Shown here in pieces: positions 16,631 to 24,015 of a stretch of DNA of 24,015 nucleotides (within the stretch, counting starts at the first letter, position 1; each line of letters opens with the position of its first letter). Under the pieces are notes generated by a model. The model was not told the DNA's origin and made no database searches. It saw nothing but the letters and a program-made list of their open reading frames with translations. This DNA comes from an uncultured Varibaculum sp. (lineage in GTDB: Bacteria > Actinomycetota > Actinomycetes > Actinomycetales > Actinomycetaceae). Both the position numbers and the translations under genes were made by a program. The DNA lies in the NCBI RefSeq assembly GCF_902489465.1, contig NZ_CABTZZ010000029.1:1-24015 (forward strand). Reading direction: 5' to 3'.

Positions 16631-17563
16631 ATGCGTGATCTTTCGGAGTTCTTCCAGCAATACGATAGCGCTGCGGACGATACCTTAGTGATGCTATCGG
16701 GCCCGCTTTTTATGGATATAACTTTTTCGGGACTTAATTCTTTACCAACTTTAGGACAGGAGATTTGGTCAAAGTCCTTACAGTACAGCCCGGGAGGAAT
16801 AGCCAATCAGGCCATCGCCTGCGCCCGTTTGGGAATGCGCACCGAAATATGCAGCTTTATCGGCGATGATTTCGTTGGTAAACTCTGCGAACACGAATTG
16901 ACAAAGGCTAAGGTAGGGCTGACGTATTCCCAACATACGGCACAACAAAACCTAACCGTGGCTTTGCCTTACCAGGAAGAGCGTGCCCTAATAAGTTATG
17001 GCTCACCTTCCGTCCCTCCGCTCCCCTCTCTTACCACTCCACCAGATTTCGTGGCAATCGGTTTGAGCGATGTTAACACTAATCTTCCCTTGATACAGTC
17101 GTGGCGTAACAACGGAACCAAAGTAATTGCCGACATTGGTTGGCAAGATACCCAGAACCCGGAACTATGCACCCGAGTGGGAGACGTTGATATCTTCGTC
17201 CCTAATGCCGAAGAAGCTTGTCTTCTTAGCGGCTGCCCTAACCCGGCTCTGGCAGCCAAAAAGCTGGCTAGCGCGGGAACGGACGTACTGGTTACCTTGG
17301 GGAATGAAGGAGCTTATGCCCACCTGAGCAATGGCAATACTTTTAGTGTGCCTGCCCCCCAGGTCACCGTGAAAGACACCACCGGAGCTGGCGATACTTT
17401 TACTGCTGGACTTATCTGTGCTCTAAGCGCAAATCTGGATCTACTTCCGGCGACGATCCTCGCTACTCATGCTGCTAGTTTGCAAGCAAGTAGGGCAGGA
17501 TCTTCCGTTGCCACACCCACTTTCCAAGAACTAAAAATCTTCTACCAAAAAATGACCCAATAA
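16631..17563 (+). CDS. PfkB/ribokinase-family sugar kinase
   Basis: It phosphorylates a sugar or sugar derivative with ATP in the cytoplasm. The 310-residue product shows the family's N-terminal Gly-rich region SPGGIANQAIACARLG (about 53-68), the substrate/lid segment NLTVALPYQEERALISYG, VPNAEEACLLSG, VTLGNEGAY, and the C-terminal signature DTTGAGDTFTAG, whose Asp is the catalytic base and whose GAGD forms the anion hole. The start is taken as ATG at 16631; an in-frame TTG at 16613 would add six residues but overlaps the likely -10 box. It leads the plus-strand operon with the binding protein and permeases. Its position with a GH4 enzyme suggests it primes the imported sugar or a hydrolysis product. 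The exact substrate cannot be inferred. Confidence 0.9.
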   Translation: MRDLSEFFQQYDSAADDTLVMLSGPLFMDITFSGLNSLPTLGQEIWSKSLQYSPGGIANQAIACARLGMRTEICSFIGDDFVGKLCEHELTKAKVGLTYSQHTAQQNLTVALPYQEERALISYGSPSVPPLPSLTTPPDFVAIGLSDVNTNLPLIQSWRNNGTKVIADIGWQDTQNPELCTRVGDVDIFVPNAEEACLLSGCPNPALAAKKLASAGTDVLVTLGNEGAYAHLSNGNTFSVPAPQVTVKDTTGAGDTFTAGLICALSANLDLLPATILATHAASLQASRAGSSVATPTFQELKIFYQKMTQ

Positions 17564-17589
17564 TAAAATAGAAATTGAAAGGAAATGCA

Positions 17590-18948
17590 ATGAAGCATTG
17601 GCAACGAACTGTAGCAATAACTGCCATGGCAGCACTCAGTATTGGAGCCCTTAGCGGCTGCGCTCCCCAAAAGAGTAGCGAATCTAGTGATCAGAAGACT
17701 ACCGAAATAGTCACTGATATATCCAAGCTACCTGAGCAAACTTTGACAGTCTGGGATCAAGAAAGCCGCGGCGGACAAAATGAACAAATAGAAAAACTCA
17801 ATAAAGAATTCCAAGAAAAGTATCCAAATATCAAAATTAAGCGAGTATCGAAATCATACGATGATCTGACTACTACACTTGCTCTTGCGCTATCGGGTGA
17901 AGACGGCCCGGACGTTGCGCAAACAGATAATGCCCGTTCAATGATGGGTAAGTTCGTTAGCGCAAAACAATTAGTCTCCCTAGAACCCTGGGCAAAAGCC
18001 TACGGATGGGATAAGAATTATTCCAAAGATATCTTGAACTACGCTCGATACTCTGCCGATGGCAAAGACTTCGGCACGGGAAATCTATACGGCCTGCCCC
18101 AGGTAGGAGAATCTGTCGGCATCTATTACGCACCCTCTGAACTTAAAAAATACGGTTTAGACACGCCCAAAACCTGGGAGGAATTCACCGAAGATTTACA
18201 GACCATTAAAGACAAGGGTGGTACTCCCCTCATGTTGGGCAACGTGGAACAATGGCCTGGAATTCATGTCTGGGGAGTTGTTCAAGGAGCCAGCGAAAAC
18301 GCCGACACCATCCGCACCCTAGGATTTGGAAACCAAGGAACAAGCTGGAAGAGTGAAGGAAACAAAAAGGCTGCTGAAACTTTGGAGACCTGGGCAAAGA
18401 AAGGCTATTTCAACGAAGGATTCAACGGCTTAGATTATGACTCAGTTTGGCAGTCTTTCAGCAAAAAAGAGGGAGTATTCCTGATCGCAGGTTCCTGGCT
18501 AGCTCCTGACCTACAGGCTGCTATGAAAGACGATGTCAAGTTCATGCTTCCACCCATGAGCAAAAACATGGACAAGGTACAGACTACAGGCGGAACTGGT
18601 CTACCTTTCTCTATCTCTAGCAAGGCAAAAGATAAGAACGTGGCTGCTGCCTATATCGATTTCATTACCAACAAAGATGCTATGACGGTATTGGCGGAAA
18701 CCGGTAACGTTCCCATCAATAACACTGCCAGTTATGTTGGCAACAAAACCGATGTTACCGCGGATGTTCTTACTGCTTTTGAGGAGCTAACCACCAAGGG
18801 AAATGTTCTTCCCTATATGAACTATGCCTCCCCCACTATGGATAAAGATCTAGGAGCAGCTTTACAAAGCCTGCTAGCTGGCGAAAGCAACCCGGATAAA
18901 TTCATTGAAACTATGGAGGGGCACTACACCAAAGCCATACAACGCTAA
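17590..18948 (+). CDS. Sugar ABC transporter substrate-binding lipoprotein (family 1)
   Basis: The 452-residue protein starts with a lipoprotein signal peptide: Lys3/Arg-containing n-region, hydrophobic core, and lipobox LSGC with Cys24 as the lipidated residue. The mature part reads as a family-1 carbohydrate-binding protein: LTVWDQESRGGQNEQIEKLNKEFQEKYPNI is broken here into its recognisable start LTVWDQES and the KLNKEFQEKYPNIK helix, then LALALSGEDGPDVAQTD, NLYGLPQVGESVGIYYAP and TPKTWEEFTEDL. It would capture a mono- or oligosaccharide outside the membrane and pass it to the two permeases downstream. ATG at 17590 has AAAGGA eight bases upstream; the in-frame TTG at 17575 lies at that site and is rejected. 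It lies 26 bases after the kinase gene and is followed by a strong hairpin. Confidence 0.93.
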   Translation: MKHWQRTVAITAMAALSIGALSGCAPQKSSESSDQKTTEIVTDISKLPEQTLTVWDQESRGGQNEQIEKLNKEFQEKYPNIKIKRVSKSYDDLTTTLALALSGEDGPDVAQTDNARSMMGKFVSAKQLVSLEPWAKAYGWDKNYSKDILNYARYSADGKDFGTGNLYGLPQVGESVGIYYAPSELKKYGLDTPKTWEEFTEDLQTIKDKGGTPLMLGNVEQWPGIHVWGVVQGASENADTIRTLGFGNQGTSWKSEGNKKAAETLETWAKKGYFNEGFNGLDYDSVWQSFSKKEGVFLIAGSWLAPDLQAAMKDDVKFMLPPMSKNMDKVQTTGGTGLPFSISSKAKDKNVAAAYIDFITNKDAMTVLAETGNVPINNTASYVGNKTDVTADVLTAFEELTTKGNVLPYMNYASPTMDKDLGAALQSLLAGESNPDKFIETMEGHYTKAIQR

Positions 18949-18961
18949 ATTCGTTTATTAG

Positions 18962-18992
18962 GCTCGGGAGCCGCGACTACCGGCTCCCGAGC
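18962..18992 (+). terminator. Perfect 12-bp hairpin between binding-protein and permease genes (attenuator or mRNA stabiliser)
   Basis: GCTCGGGAGCCG (18962-18973) pairs perfectly with CGGCTCCCGAGC (18981-18992) around a 7-base loop, CGACTAC. It begins 13 bases after the binding-protein stop. The sequence after it, TTGATATT, is not a real U-tract, so it is probably a leaky terminator or a 3' barrier to exonucleases. Either would raise binding protein over permeases, as is common in such operons. Confidence 0.75.
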
Positions 18993-19020
18993 TTGATATT
19001 CCTCTAGGAGATGATTTCCA

Positions 19021-19914
19021 GTGAAGCAATATCACCGGGAGAAAAGACGAGCGAGACGCAGAACAGGTCTGAGTGCCTGGGCACTTTTAGCTGCTCCGGT
19101 TATTCTCTATAGCCTTTTCATGCTCTACCCCATATTCCGGGTATTCGGGTTTTCTCTTTATGAATGGGATGGTCTTTCCGATCCACATTGGGCAGGTTTC
19201 GACAATTATCGCACCTTGTTTTCTAACCCCGTACTGCTATCTTCCTTTGCGCACGCGGTGGTATTAATTATCTTCTACGCCATAATCCCCTTGGCTCTTG
19301 GAATGGTACTAGCGGCTCTATTAATCCGAGCAAAAGCTCCAGGTACCGGTTTTTTTCGAACCGTTGTGTTCTTGCCACAAGTGATAGCTATGGTGGTTCT
19401 AGCCATAGCTTGGCGCCAACTCTATGCGCCAAACGGACTTATCAACTCCGCCTTACGCCTAATAGGCTTAGGGAGCATTACTCGCGGTTGGCTCGGTGAT
19501 TTTAATACTGCTCTGATTGCTGTAGGTTTTATTGGCACCTGGGTATCCACTGGACTAGTTACAGTACTGCTAATGTCAGGGATGACGCGGATCCCAGAAG
19601 ACTATTACGAGGCCGCCCGTATTGATGGCGCTGGCCCTATTCGCCAGTTCTTTTATATAACGCTTCCGGGAATACGCGCAGAAATCGTTGTGTCTCTAAC
19701 GTTGACAATTATCGCAGCTTTAAAAACCTTCGACCTCGTGTACATCACAACTTCAGGCGGTCCAGGTTCTTCTACCTCTGTCCCCTCTTATGAGGTTTAC
19801 AACCACGCCTTCCGGTTAGGAGAAGTAGGAGTAGCTTCTTCTCTAGCTGTTGTATTGACCCTTATTATTTTCTTGATCAACCTAGGTGTAAACCTTATTG
19901 GAGAGCGAGAATAA
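19021..19914 (+). CDS. Sugar ABC transporter permease (MalF/MsmF-type)
   Basis: The 297-residue membrane protein has a basic N-terminus (MKQYHREKRRARRR), six hydrophobic segments, and the cytoplasmic EAA loop EAARIDGAGPIRQFFYITLP (about 199-218), which docks the ATPase. This is the first-permease type of the carbohydrate uptake CUT1 family. The start is GTG at 19021 with AGGAG ten bases upstream; an ATG at 19011 is out of frame. It follows the hairpin after the binding-protein gene and is two bases from the next permease gene. No ABC ATPase gene is in the cluster, so a shared MsmK/MalK-like ATPase is presumed (inference). The substrate is unknown. Confidence 0.94.
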   Translation: MKQYHREKRRARRRTGLSAWALLAAPVILYSLFMLYPIFRVFGFSLYEWDGLSDPHWAGFDNYRTLFSNPVLLSSFAHAVVLIIFYAIIPLALGMVLAALLIRAKAPGTGFFRTVVFLPQVIAMVVLAIAWRQLYAPNGLINSALRLIGLGSITRGWLGDFNTALIAVGFIGTWVSTGLVTVLLMSGMTRIPEDYYEAARIDGAGPIRQFFYITLPGIRAEIVVSLTLTIIAALKTFDLVYITTSGGPGSSTSVPSYEVYNHAFRLGEVGVASSLAVVLTLIIFLINLGVNLIGERE

Positions 19915-19916
19915 CT

Positions 19917-20723
19917 ATGCGTTCGACGAAACAAAGAGTAATCGCCTTAGCGTTGCTGTTGCTAGCAACCGTGTTGACCCTAACCCCCATCCTCTATGTC
20001 GTATACCTCGCTTTATCAGCCGAAAAAGTAGGAGATACTACCTGGTTCCATCCTGAGAACTTTGTAAGCGCCTGGCACCGCGGTCATTTCTCCGAATACA
20101 TGTGGAATTCATTCCGTATTGCTGTCATAGTTGTTTTTATCGCATTAGTTCTGTCAATAATGAGTGGTTATGCCCTAGCCATTTTGAAACCTCGTGGGGA
20201 AAAAATCATCTTCTTTGTATTCCTACTAGGATTGATGATTCCTACAGAAGCCATTGTTTTGCCGTTATATTATGATTTTCGTTCGCTAGGATTGACCGAT
20301 ACCATTTGGGCGATCGCTTTGCCACAAATCGCGCAGTCGCTTGCTTTTGGAACTTTTTGGATGCGGGCATTCTTTCGAAACTTCAATCCGGGAATAATAG
20401 AGGCAGCACGCATCGACGGTGCTGGGAATCTACGTATCTTGCGTTCCATTCTGGTTCCTTTAGCAGTACCACCTTTAATTACGTTGGTCCTTCTTACCTT
20501 CATGTGGACTTGGAACGACTTCTTGATCCCCTTAATAATGTCACCGTCAGGACAAGTGATGACGGCTCCCCTGGGACTAGCGTTCTTCCAAGGACAGTAC
20601 ACACAAGGATCTACCCTTCTAGCAGCAGGTGCAGTCTGGGTAGCACTACCCATGGTAATTTTGTATTTCTGTCTCCAGCGGTTCTTCATATCCGGGATGA
20701 CTGAAGGAGCAGTTAAGGGTTAA
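19917..20723 (+). CDS. Sugar ABC transporter permease (MalG/MsmG-type)
   Basis: The second permease of the heterodimer, 268 residues, has about six transmembrane segments. The EAA loop EAARIDGAGNLRILRSILVP (about 161-180) contacts the ATPase. The ending FFISGMTEGAVKG is characteristic of the MalG/MsmG group of CUT1 transporters. ATG at 19917 lies two bases after the previous stop, so it is co-translated with its partner. It is the last gene of the plus-strand sugar operon and converges on truB across 77 bases. Confidence 0.94.
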   Translation: MRSTKQRVIALALLLLATVLTLTPILYVVYLALSAEKVGDTTWFHPENFVSAWHRGHFSEYMWNSFRIAVIVVFIALVLSIMSGYALAILKPRGEKIIFFVFLLGLMIPTEAIVLPLYYDFRSLGLTDTIWAIALPQIAQSLAFGTFWMRAFFRNFNPGIIEAARIDGAGNLRILRSILVPLAVPPLITLVLLTFMWTWNDFLIPLIMSPSGQVMTAPLGLAFFQGQYTQGSTLLAAGAVWVALPMVILYFCLQRFFISGMTEGAVKG

Positions 20724-20800
20724 TTTCTTACTCTTCTGCACATCGACAGCTATATAAAAGCTGCATGATCTAGTTAGGTTCCTCAGATCTCGAGATCTAT
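20724..20800. other. Convergent intergenic region with 14-bp palindrome
   Basis: The gap between the second permease and truB. It holds a perfect palindrome AGATCTCGAGATCT (20785-20798) and, nearer the permease stop, CAGCT/AGCTG arms around ATATAAA (about 20749-20765). Neither is followed by an obvious U-tract. The palindrome lies two bases from the truB stop and may act in ending either transcript, or may be a protein-binding site. Confidence 0.4.
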
Positions 20801-21859
20801 CTAATCAACCGATGGATGCAGGTTGAGTACAGTGCGCCAAAAAGATCCGGCTTGTTGCGCCAAAAAGATTGGACTACCCGAAGAATCCGTTAAAGCATAT
20901 ATGTTTCCTGGTGAAGAGGTTTTCTCAAGATTAATACCAAGATCGTGCGCAAGCTGAGAGTCAATTCTCGGGCGCTGACCATAGCCTAAAGCGGTGATAA
21001 CTTCGGGGGTTACCTGGCAACTGGGGAACAGATGCTGGCAGATGTCATCCAGGCTCACAATCGGCAGTTCCCCGCCTGCCGCTACCAGCTGCGATAACTC
21101 AGCCAGGCTATAGGCATTAAAAGGCACATCGGGACGGGCGACGCCGCTAACGCTAAAGGAGCCAACCTTAAGGCGCCGCAGCGCCACCAGATGCGCCCCT
21201 ACTCCCAATTGGTTTCCCAGATCTCTTCCGAGGGCGCGAACGTAGGTACCCGCCGAGCAAGTAACTTGCAGGTCTTGGTAAACCACCGGTGTACCTGCCA
21301 GTTCACCCGCTTTAGGATCGCCAAGGCTAACCAGTTCATAGATAGTAATCGGGCGCGATTGCATCCGGACTTCTTCCCCGGCGCGTACCCGATCCGCCGC
21401 CCGTTTCCCCTGGATCTTCAGAGCAGAAAAAGCGCTCGGCACCTGCATTACCTGTCCGCGCCAAGAGGAAAGCGCAGTGTCTAAACTATCCAGATCCGCT
21501 AGAGTAGCTCCCCGGGTCGCGGTAATGGTACCTTCGACGTCCTCGCTATCGGTTTCTACCCCGAAGCAGACCCGGGTGACATAAGTTTTCCTTTGCCCCT
21601 GCAGATATTGCAAAAGTTTGGTTCCCCGCCCAATACCGGCAACTAATACTCCCGAGGCCGCCGGATCCAGGGTTCCGGCGTGTCCCACCTTGCGGGTTCC
21701 CGCCAAGCGGCGCAGGCGCGCCACTACATCATGACTGGTAACCCCCAAGGGTTTATCGACCGCAATTACGCCGGCAGGGGCAGTATTATCGGCACGCGGA
21801 ACTTGCAGATCTGCGCCGGCGGGAGCAAAATCTGGAGCCTCATTAAGCGCGTCTAGCAC
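20801..21859 (-). CDS. truB: tRNA pseudouridine-55 synthase
   Basis: It makes pseudouridine at position 55 in the T-loop of tRNAs. The catalytic Asp is Asp65 in GHAGTLDPAASG. Other motifs are GVIAVDKPLGVTSHDVV, RKVGHAG, the KTY region GQRKTYVTRVCFG, and the later QVPSAFSALKIQGKRAADRVRAGE and CSAGTYVRALGRDLG segments. The 352 residues start at GTG 21859, nine bases after the rbfA stop. That adds about 28 residues before the usual beginning of the fold (GVIAVDKP), so a later start is possible but none is better placed. A C-terminal PUA-like extension is present. It belongs to the infB-rbfA-truB operon, and the usual next gene, ribF, is displaced. Confidence 0.95.
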   Translation of the reverse strand: MLDALNEAPDFAPAGADLQVPRADNTAPAGVIAVDKPLGVTSHDVVARLRRLAGTRKVGHAGTLDPAASGVLVAGIGRGTKLLQYLQGQRKTYVTRVCFGVETDSEDVEGTITATRGATLADLDSLDTALSSWRGQVMQVPSAFSALKIQGKRAADRVRAGEEVRMQSRPITIYELVSLGDPKAGELAGTPVVYQDLQVTCSAGTYVRALGRDLGNQLGVGAHLVALRRLKVGSFSVSGVARPDVPFNAYSLAELSQLVAAGGELPIVSLDDICQHLFPSCQVTPEVITALGYGQRPRIDSQLAHDLGINLEKTSSPGNIYALTDSSGSPIFLAQQAGSFWRTVLNLHPSVD

Positions 21860-21868
21860 TTGGGTTAC

Positions 21869-22444
21869 TTAACTTTCTAAGTCGGGATCTTCTGGGAAAT
21901 CTTTAGTCCCGTTATCCGGATATTCCGCAGACTCGGCGGTTGCCTCTCCCGCAGCTGCGTCCTCATCCGCGAGCGTGAACTCCGTGAAAGTAGGCACGGG
22001 CGATTCCGGTTCGTAAACCTTCTTCTGCCGCGGCTTGCGATAAGGGTCAGCTTCCCCGGCATAGGATGCCGCCTGTGAAGTTCCCCGCAGCTGCTGGTCA
22101 GATTGCAAGGCACTAGCCAGTTTCTCCTCGAAACTGGCGGCTTGTTCGGGCAGAGCATCTAGCGCGAACTCAATAGTGGGGGTAAGACGAATTCCCAGTG
22201 CCTTACCTACCTCCGAGCGGATCAAGCCCTTCGCACTATTTAACGCGCGCGCAGTTTTCTTACGGTCGTCCTCGTCTCCGAAAACCGTATAAAAAACGGT
22301 GGCATGTTGCAGATCCCCGGTGACTTTACAATCCGTGATGGTAGTGAAACCGATACGTGGATCTTTGATGCGCCGCTCTAAAAGCCGCGCCACCGTATTT
22401 TGGATCCGCTCTTCTACTTTGCGTCTCCGAGCCTGATCAGCCAT
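21869..22444 (-). CDS. rbfA: 30S ribosome-binding factor A
   Basis: It assists late 16S rRNA/30S maturation. The KH-like core covers about residues 1-110: RRRKVEERIQNTVARLLERRIKDPRIGFTTIT is represented by its start RRRKVEERIQ and the DPRIGFTTIT strand; then HATVFYTVFGDE, LNSAKGLIRSEVGKALGIRLTPTIEF. The start is ATG at 22444, preceded by AAAGGAG; an upstream in-frame start would place 13 extra residues in the intergenic hairpin. The 191-residue length exceeds the usual 120-150 because of a low-complexity, acidic C-terminal tail (about 125-191) rich in Glu, Asp, Ala and Pro, common in actinobacterial versions. Confidence 0.95.
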   Translation of the reverse strand: MADQARRRKVEERIQNTVARLLERRIKDPRIGFTTITDCKVTGDLQHATVFYTVFGDEDDRKKTARALNSAKGLIRSEVGKALGIRLTPTIEFALDALPEQAASFEEKLASALQSDQQLRGTSQAASYAGEADPYRKPRQKKVYEPESPVPTFTEFTLADEDAAAGEATAESAEYPDNGTKDFPEDPDLES

Positions 22445-22465
22445 GAAAACTCCTTTACCTAATGC

Positions 22466-22503
22466 GGTTTTCCGGACGCCCAATCAGGGGCGTCCGGAAA
22501 ACC
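22466..22503. repeat. Perfect 15-bp inverted repeat between infB and rbfA
   Basis: GGTTTTCCGGACGCC (22466-22480) and its exact complement (22489-22503) flank an 8-base loop. It lies between the infB stop and the rbfA Shine-Dalgarno site. No U-tract follows on the minus strand, so it is more likely a pause, partial terminator or RNase processing site than a full stop signal. Confidence 0.75.
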
Positions 22504-22514
22504 AACCAGTAATG

Positions 22515-24015
22515 CTAATCGCGCGGTTTCTCCACCATTTCCCAGGTTTCGATTTGATCTCCGACCTTGATTTCTTTAAATCCGAGCGAAATACCGCATT
22601 CGAAGCCCTCGCGAACTTCAGTGACATCGTCTTTCTCGCGCCGCAAAGAAGAAATCTGCAGTTCCGGTTCAACTACCACGCCGTCACGCACCAAACGAGC
22701 TTTCGCGCCGCGCTTGATCAGACCCTCACGCACCACCGAACCAGCGATATTACCGAACTTGGAAGAACGGAACACTTGCAAGATTTCTGCCATACCCATC
22801 TGCTTTTCTTCATAAATGGGTTTGAGCATACCTTTCATCGCGCTCTCGACATCTTCAATCGCCTGATAGATGACGTTGTAGAATCGCATATCTACGCCTT
22901 CAGAATCGGCGTATTCGGCCACGCGCTGCGCCGGACGAACGTTGAAGCCGATAACCACCGCGTTGTCCACACTGGCCAGGTTGATATCGTTTTGGGTGAT
23001 CGCGCCGACGCCACGGTGAATAATCCGCAACTGTACTTCCTCGCCCACATCGATCTTGAGCAGTGAGTCTTCCAAAGCTTCGACCGCGCCAGAGACGTCG
23101 CCCTTCAAAATCAGGTTCAAAGTATCTACCTTGCCCTGTTCCAAAGCAGCGTTGAAATCTTCCAGCGAAATCCGCTTGCGGCGTTTGCCCAGTTGGGCAG
23201 CACGTTGCTGCGCCTGACGTTTATCGGCAATCTGGCGGGCAGTACGTTCATCTTCGGCTACCAACAGGGAGTCACCTGCTCCCGGGACGCTGGTAAGTCC
23301 CAGTACCGCCGTGGGGAAGGAGGGGCCGGCTTCCTCAACTTGGTTACCGTATTCGTCGAGCATGGCGCGCACACGGCCATGAGACGAACCCACCACGATC
23401 GAGTCGCCCACGCGTAAAGTACCGCGCTGTACCAAAATGGTGGCCACGGCGCCGCGTCCTTTATCTAGGCGAGTTTCGATCGCTACCCCGCGTGCCGCCG
23501 CATCCGGATTAGCTTTCAGTTCCAAAGCAGCATCTGCAGTCAGCAACACCGCTTCGAGCAATTCATGGATGCCTTTACGCTGTTTAGCTGAGACATCAAC
23601 GAACATTACGTCGCCGCCGTATTCCTCAGACACTAAGCCGTATTCGGTCAGTTGACCCCGGACTTTATCCGGGTTGGCTTCCGGCTTATCAACCTTGTTG
23701 ACTGCGACCACAATCGGCACCTTAGCCGCCTGGGCGTGGTTGATCGCCTCCACTGTCTGGGGCATTACCCCGTCATCAGCGGCGACTACCAAAATCGCGA
23801 TATCGGTAACCTCCGCCCCGCGTGCACGCATAGCGGTGAACGCTTCGTGACCGGGGGTGTCGATAAAGGTAATCGCGCGGCGAGTATCGTCCATATCAAT
23901 GTTTACCTGGTAAGCACCAATATGCTGGGTGATTCCGCCGTGCTCTCCACCCACCACGTCAGTATCGCGAATCGCATCCAAAAGCTTGGTTTTACCGTGG
24001 TCAACGTGACCCATA
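22515..24015 (-). CDS. infB: Translation initiation factor IF-2 (partial, N-terminus off the right edge)
   Basis: This GTPase brings initiator tRNA to the 30S subunit and promotes 50S joining. About 500 C-terminal residues are present; the gene begins beyond the right edge, so the Met at 24014 is internal, in the G1 motif GHVDHGKT. Other GTPase motifs are DTPGHEAF (G3), NKVD (G4) and SAK (G5). Downstream come domain II, the long linker helix, domain III and the C2 fMet-tRNA-binding barrel, ending EIKVGDQIETWEMVEKPRD. The usual N-terminal extension is not in view. It heads the infB-rbfA-truB operon on the minus strand and is separated from rbfA by the inverted repeat. Confidence 0.97.
   Translation of the reverse strand, partial: MGHVDHGKTKLLDAIRDTDVVGGEHGGITQHIGAYQVNIDMDDTRRAITFIDTPGHEAFTAMRARGAEVTDIAILVVAADDGVMPQTVEAINHAQAAKVPIVVAVNKVDKPEANPDKVRGQLTEYGLVSEEYGGDVMFVDVSAKQRKGIHELLEAVLLTADAALELKANPDAAARGVAIETRLDKGRGAVATILVQRGTLRVGDSIVVGSSHGRVRAMLDEYGNQVEEAGPSFPTAVLGLTSVPGAGDSLLVAEDERTARQIADKRQAQQRAAQLGKRRKRISLEDFNAALEQGKVDTLNLILKGDVSGAVEALEDSLLKIDVGEEVQLRIIHRGVGAITQNDINLASVDNAVVIGFNVRPAQRVAEYADSEGVDMRFYNVIYQAIEDVESAMKGMLKPIYEEKQMGMAEILQVFRSSKFGNIAGSVVREGLIKRGAKARLVRDGVVVEPELQISSLRREKDDVTEVREGFECGISLGFKEIKVGDQIETWEMVEKPRD

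Noticed and set aside
14399..20774. ATCTAGT at 14399-14405 and 20768-20774 as target-site duplication of the sugar block
   Set aside because: Seven bases shared between two intergenic stretches of this size is expected by chance, and no integrase or transposase is present.
22443..23066. 207-codon plus-strand frame antisense to infB
   Set aside because: It lies wholly opposite strongly conserved IF-2 sequence and has no protein-like motifs.

Overview
The window comes from a moderate-GC actinobacterium, most likely a member of the Actinomycetaceae (Varibaculum, Mobiluncus or Actinomyces-like). The reasons are the infB-rbfA-truB-ribF block, the giant fused 2-hydroxyacyl-CoA dehydratase activase typical of anaerobic metabolism, and several starts that look leaderless. 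The genus is an inference. I saw no rRNA, tRNA, CRISPR array or insertion sequence.

Layout. (1) 1-3342, minus strand, AT-rich: an accessory surface or membrane operon. A secreted, MucBP-like protein is split by a one-base frameshift at a T6 tract and ends in a very basic tail built of 8-residue repeats. It is followed by a small N-terminally anchored protein that runs off the left edge. (2) 3531-9099: a 1,525-residue dehydratase activase-type ATPase/iron-sulfur protein, divergent from a TetR regulator with a long basic N-terminal extension. (3) 9221-12875: two convergent membrane transporters, an AspT/YidE-type transporter and a CPA1 cation/proton antiporter, with stop codons one base apart. 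(4) 13038-14183: ribF, preceded and probably translationally coupled to a tiny Cys-Gly-rich ORF that has the best Shine-Dalgarno site in the window. (5) 14450-20723: a carbohydrate cluster with a GH4 glycosidase and DeoR repressor on the minus strand and a PfkB kinase, solute-binding lipoprotein and two ABC permeases on the plus strand. (6) 20801-24015, minus strand: truB, rbfA and infB (infB is cut by the right edge).

How the parts work together. The sugar cluster reads as a self-contained import, phosphorylation and hydrolysis unit under DeoR control. It lacks its own ABC ATPase, so a shared MsmK/MalK-type ATPase elsewhere is presumably used. It sits between truB and ribF, which are usually neighbours in actinobacteria, and so looks like an insertion into a conserved translation/ribosome-maturation operon. 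Perfect hairpins lie between the binding-protein and permease genes and between infB and rbfA. Both lack U-tracts and look more like mRNA processing or stability elements than full terminators.

The least explained items are the frameshifted surface protein with its octad-repeat basic tail, the Cys-Gly micro-protein ahead of ribF, and the orphan giant activase with its TetR partner.
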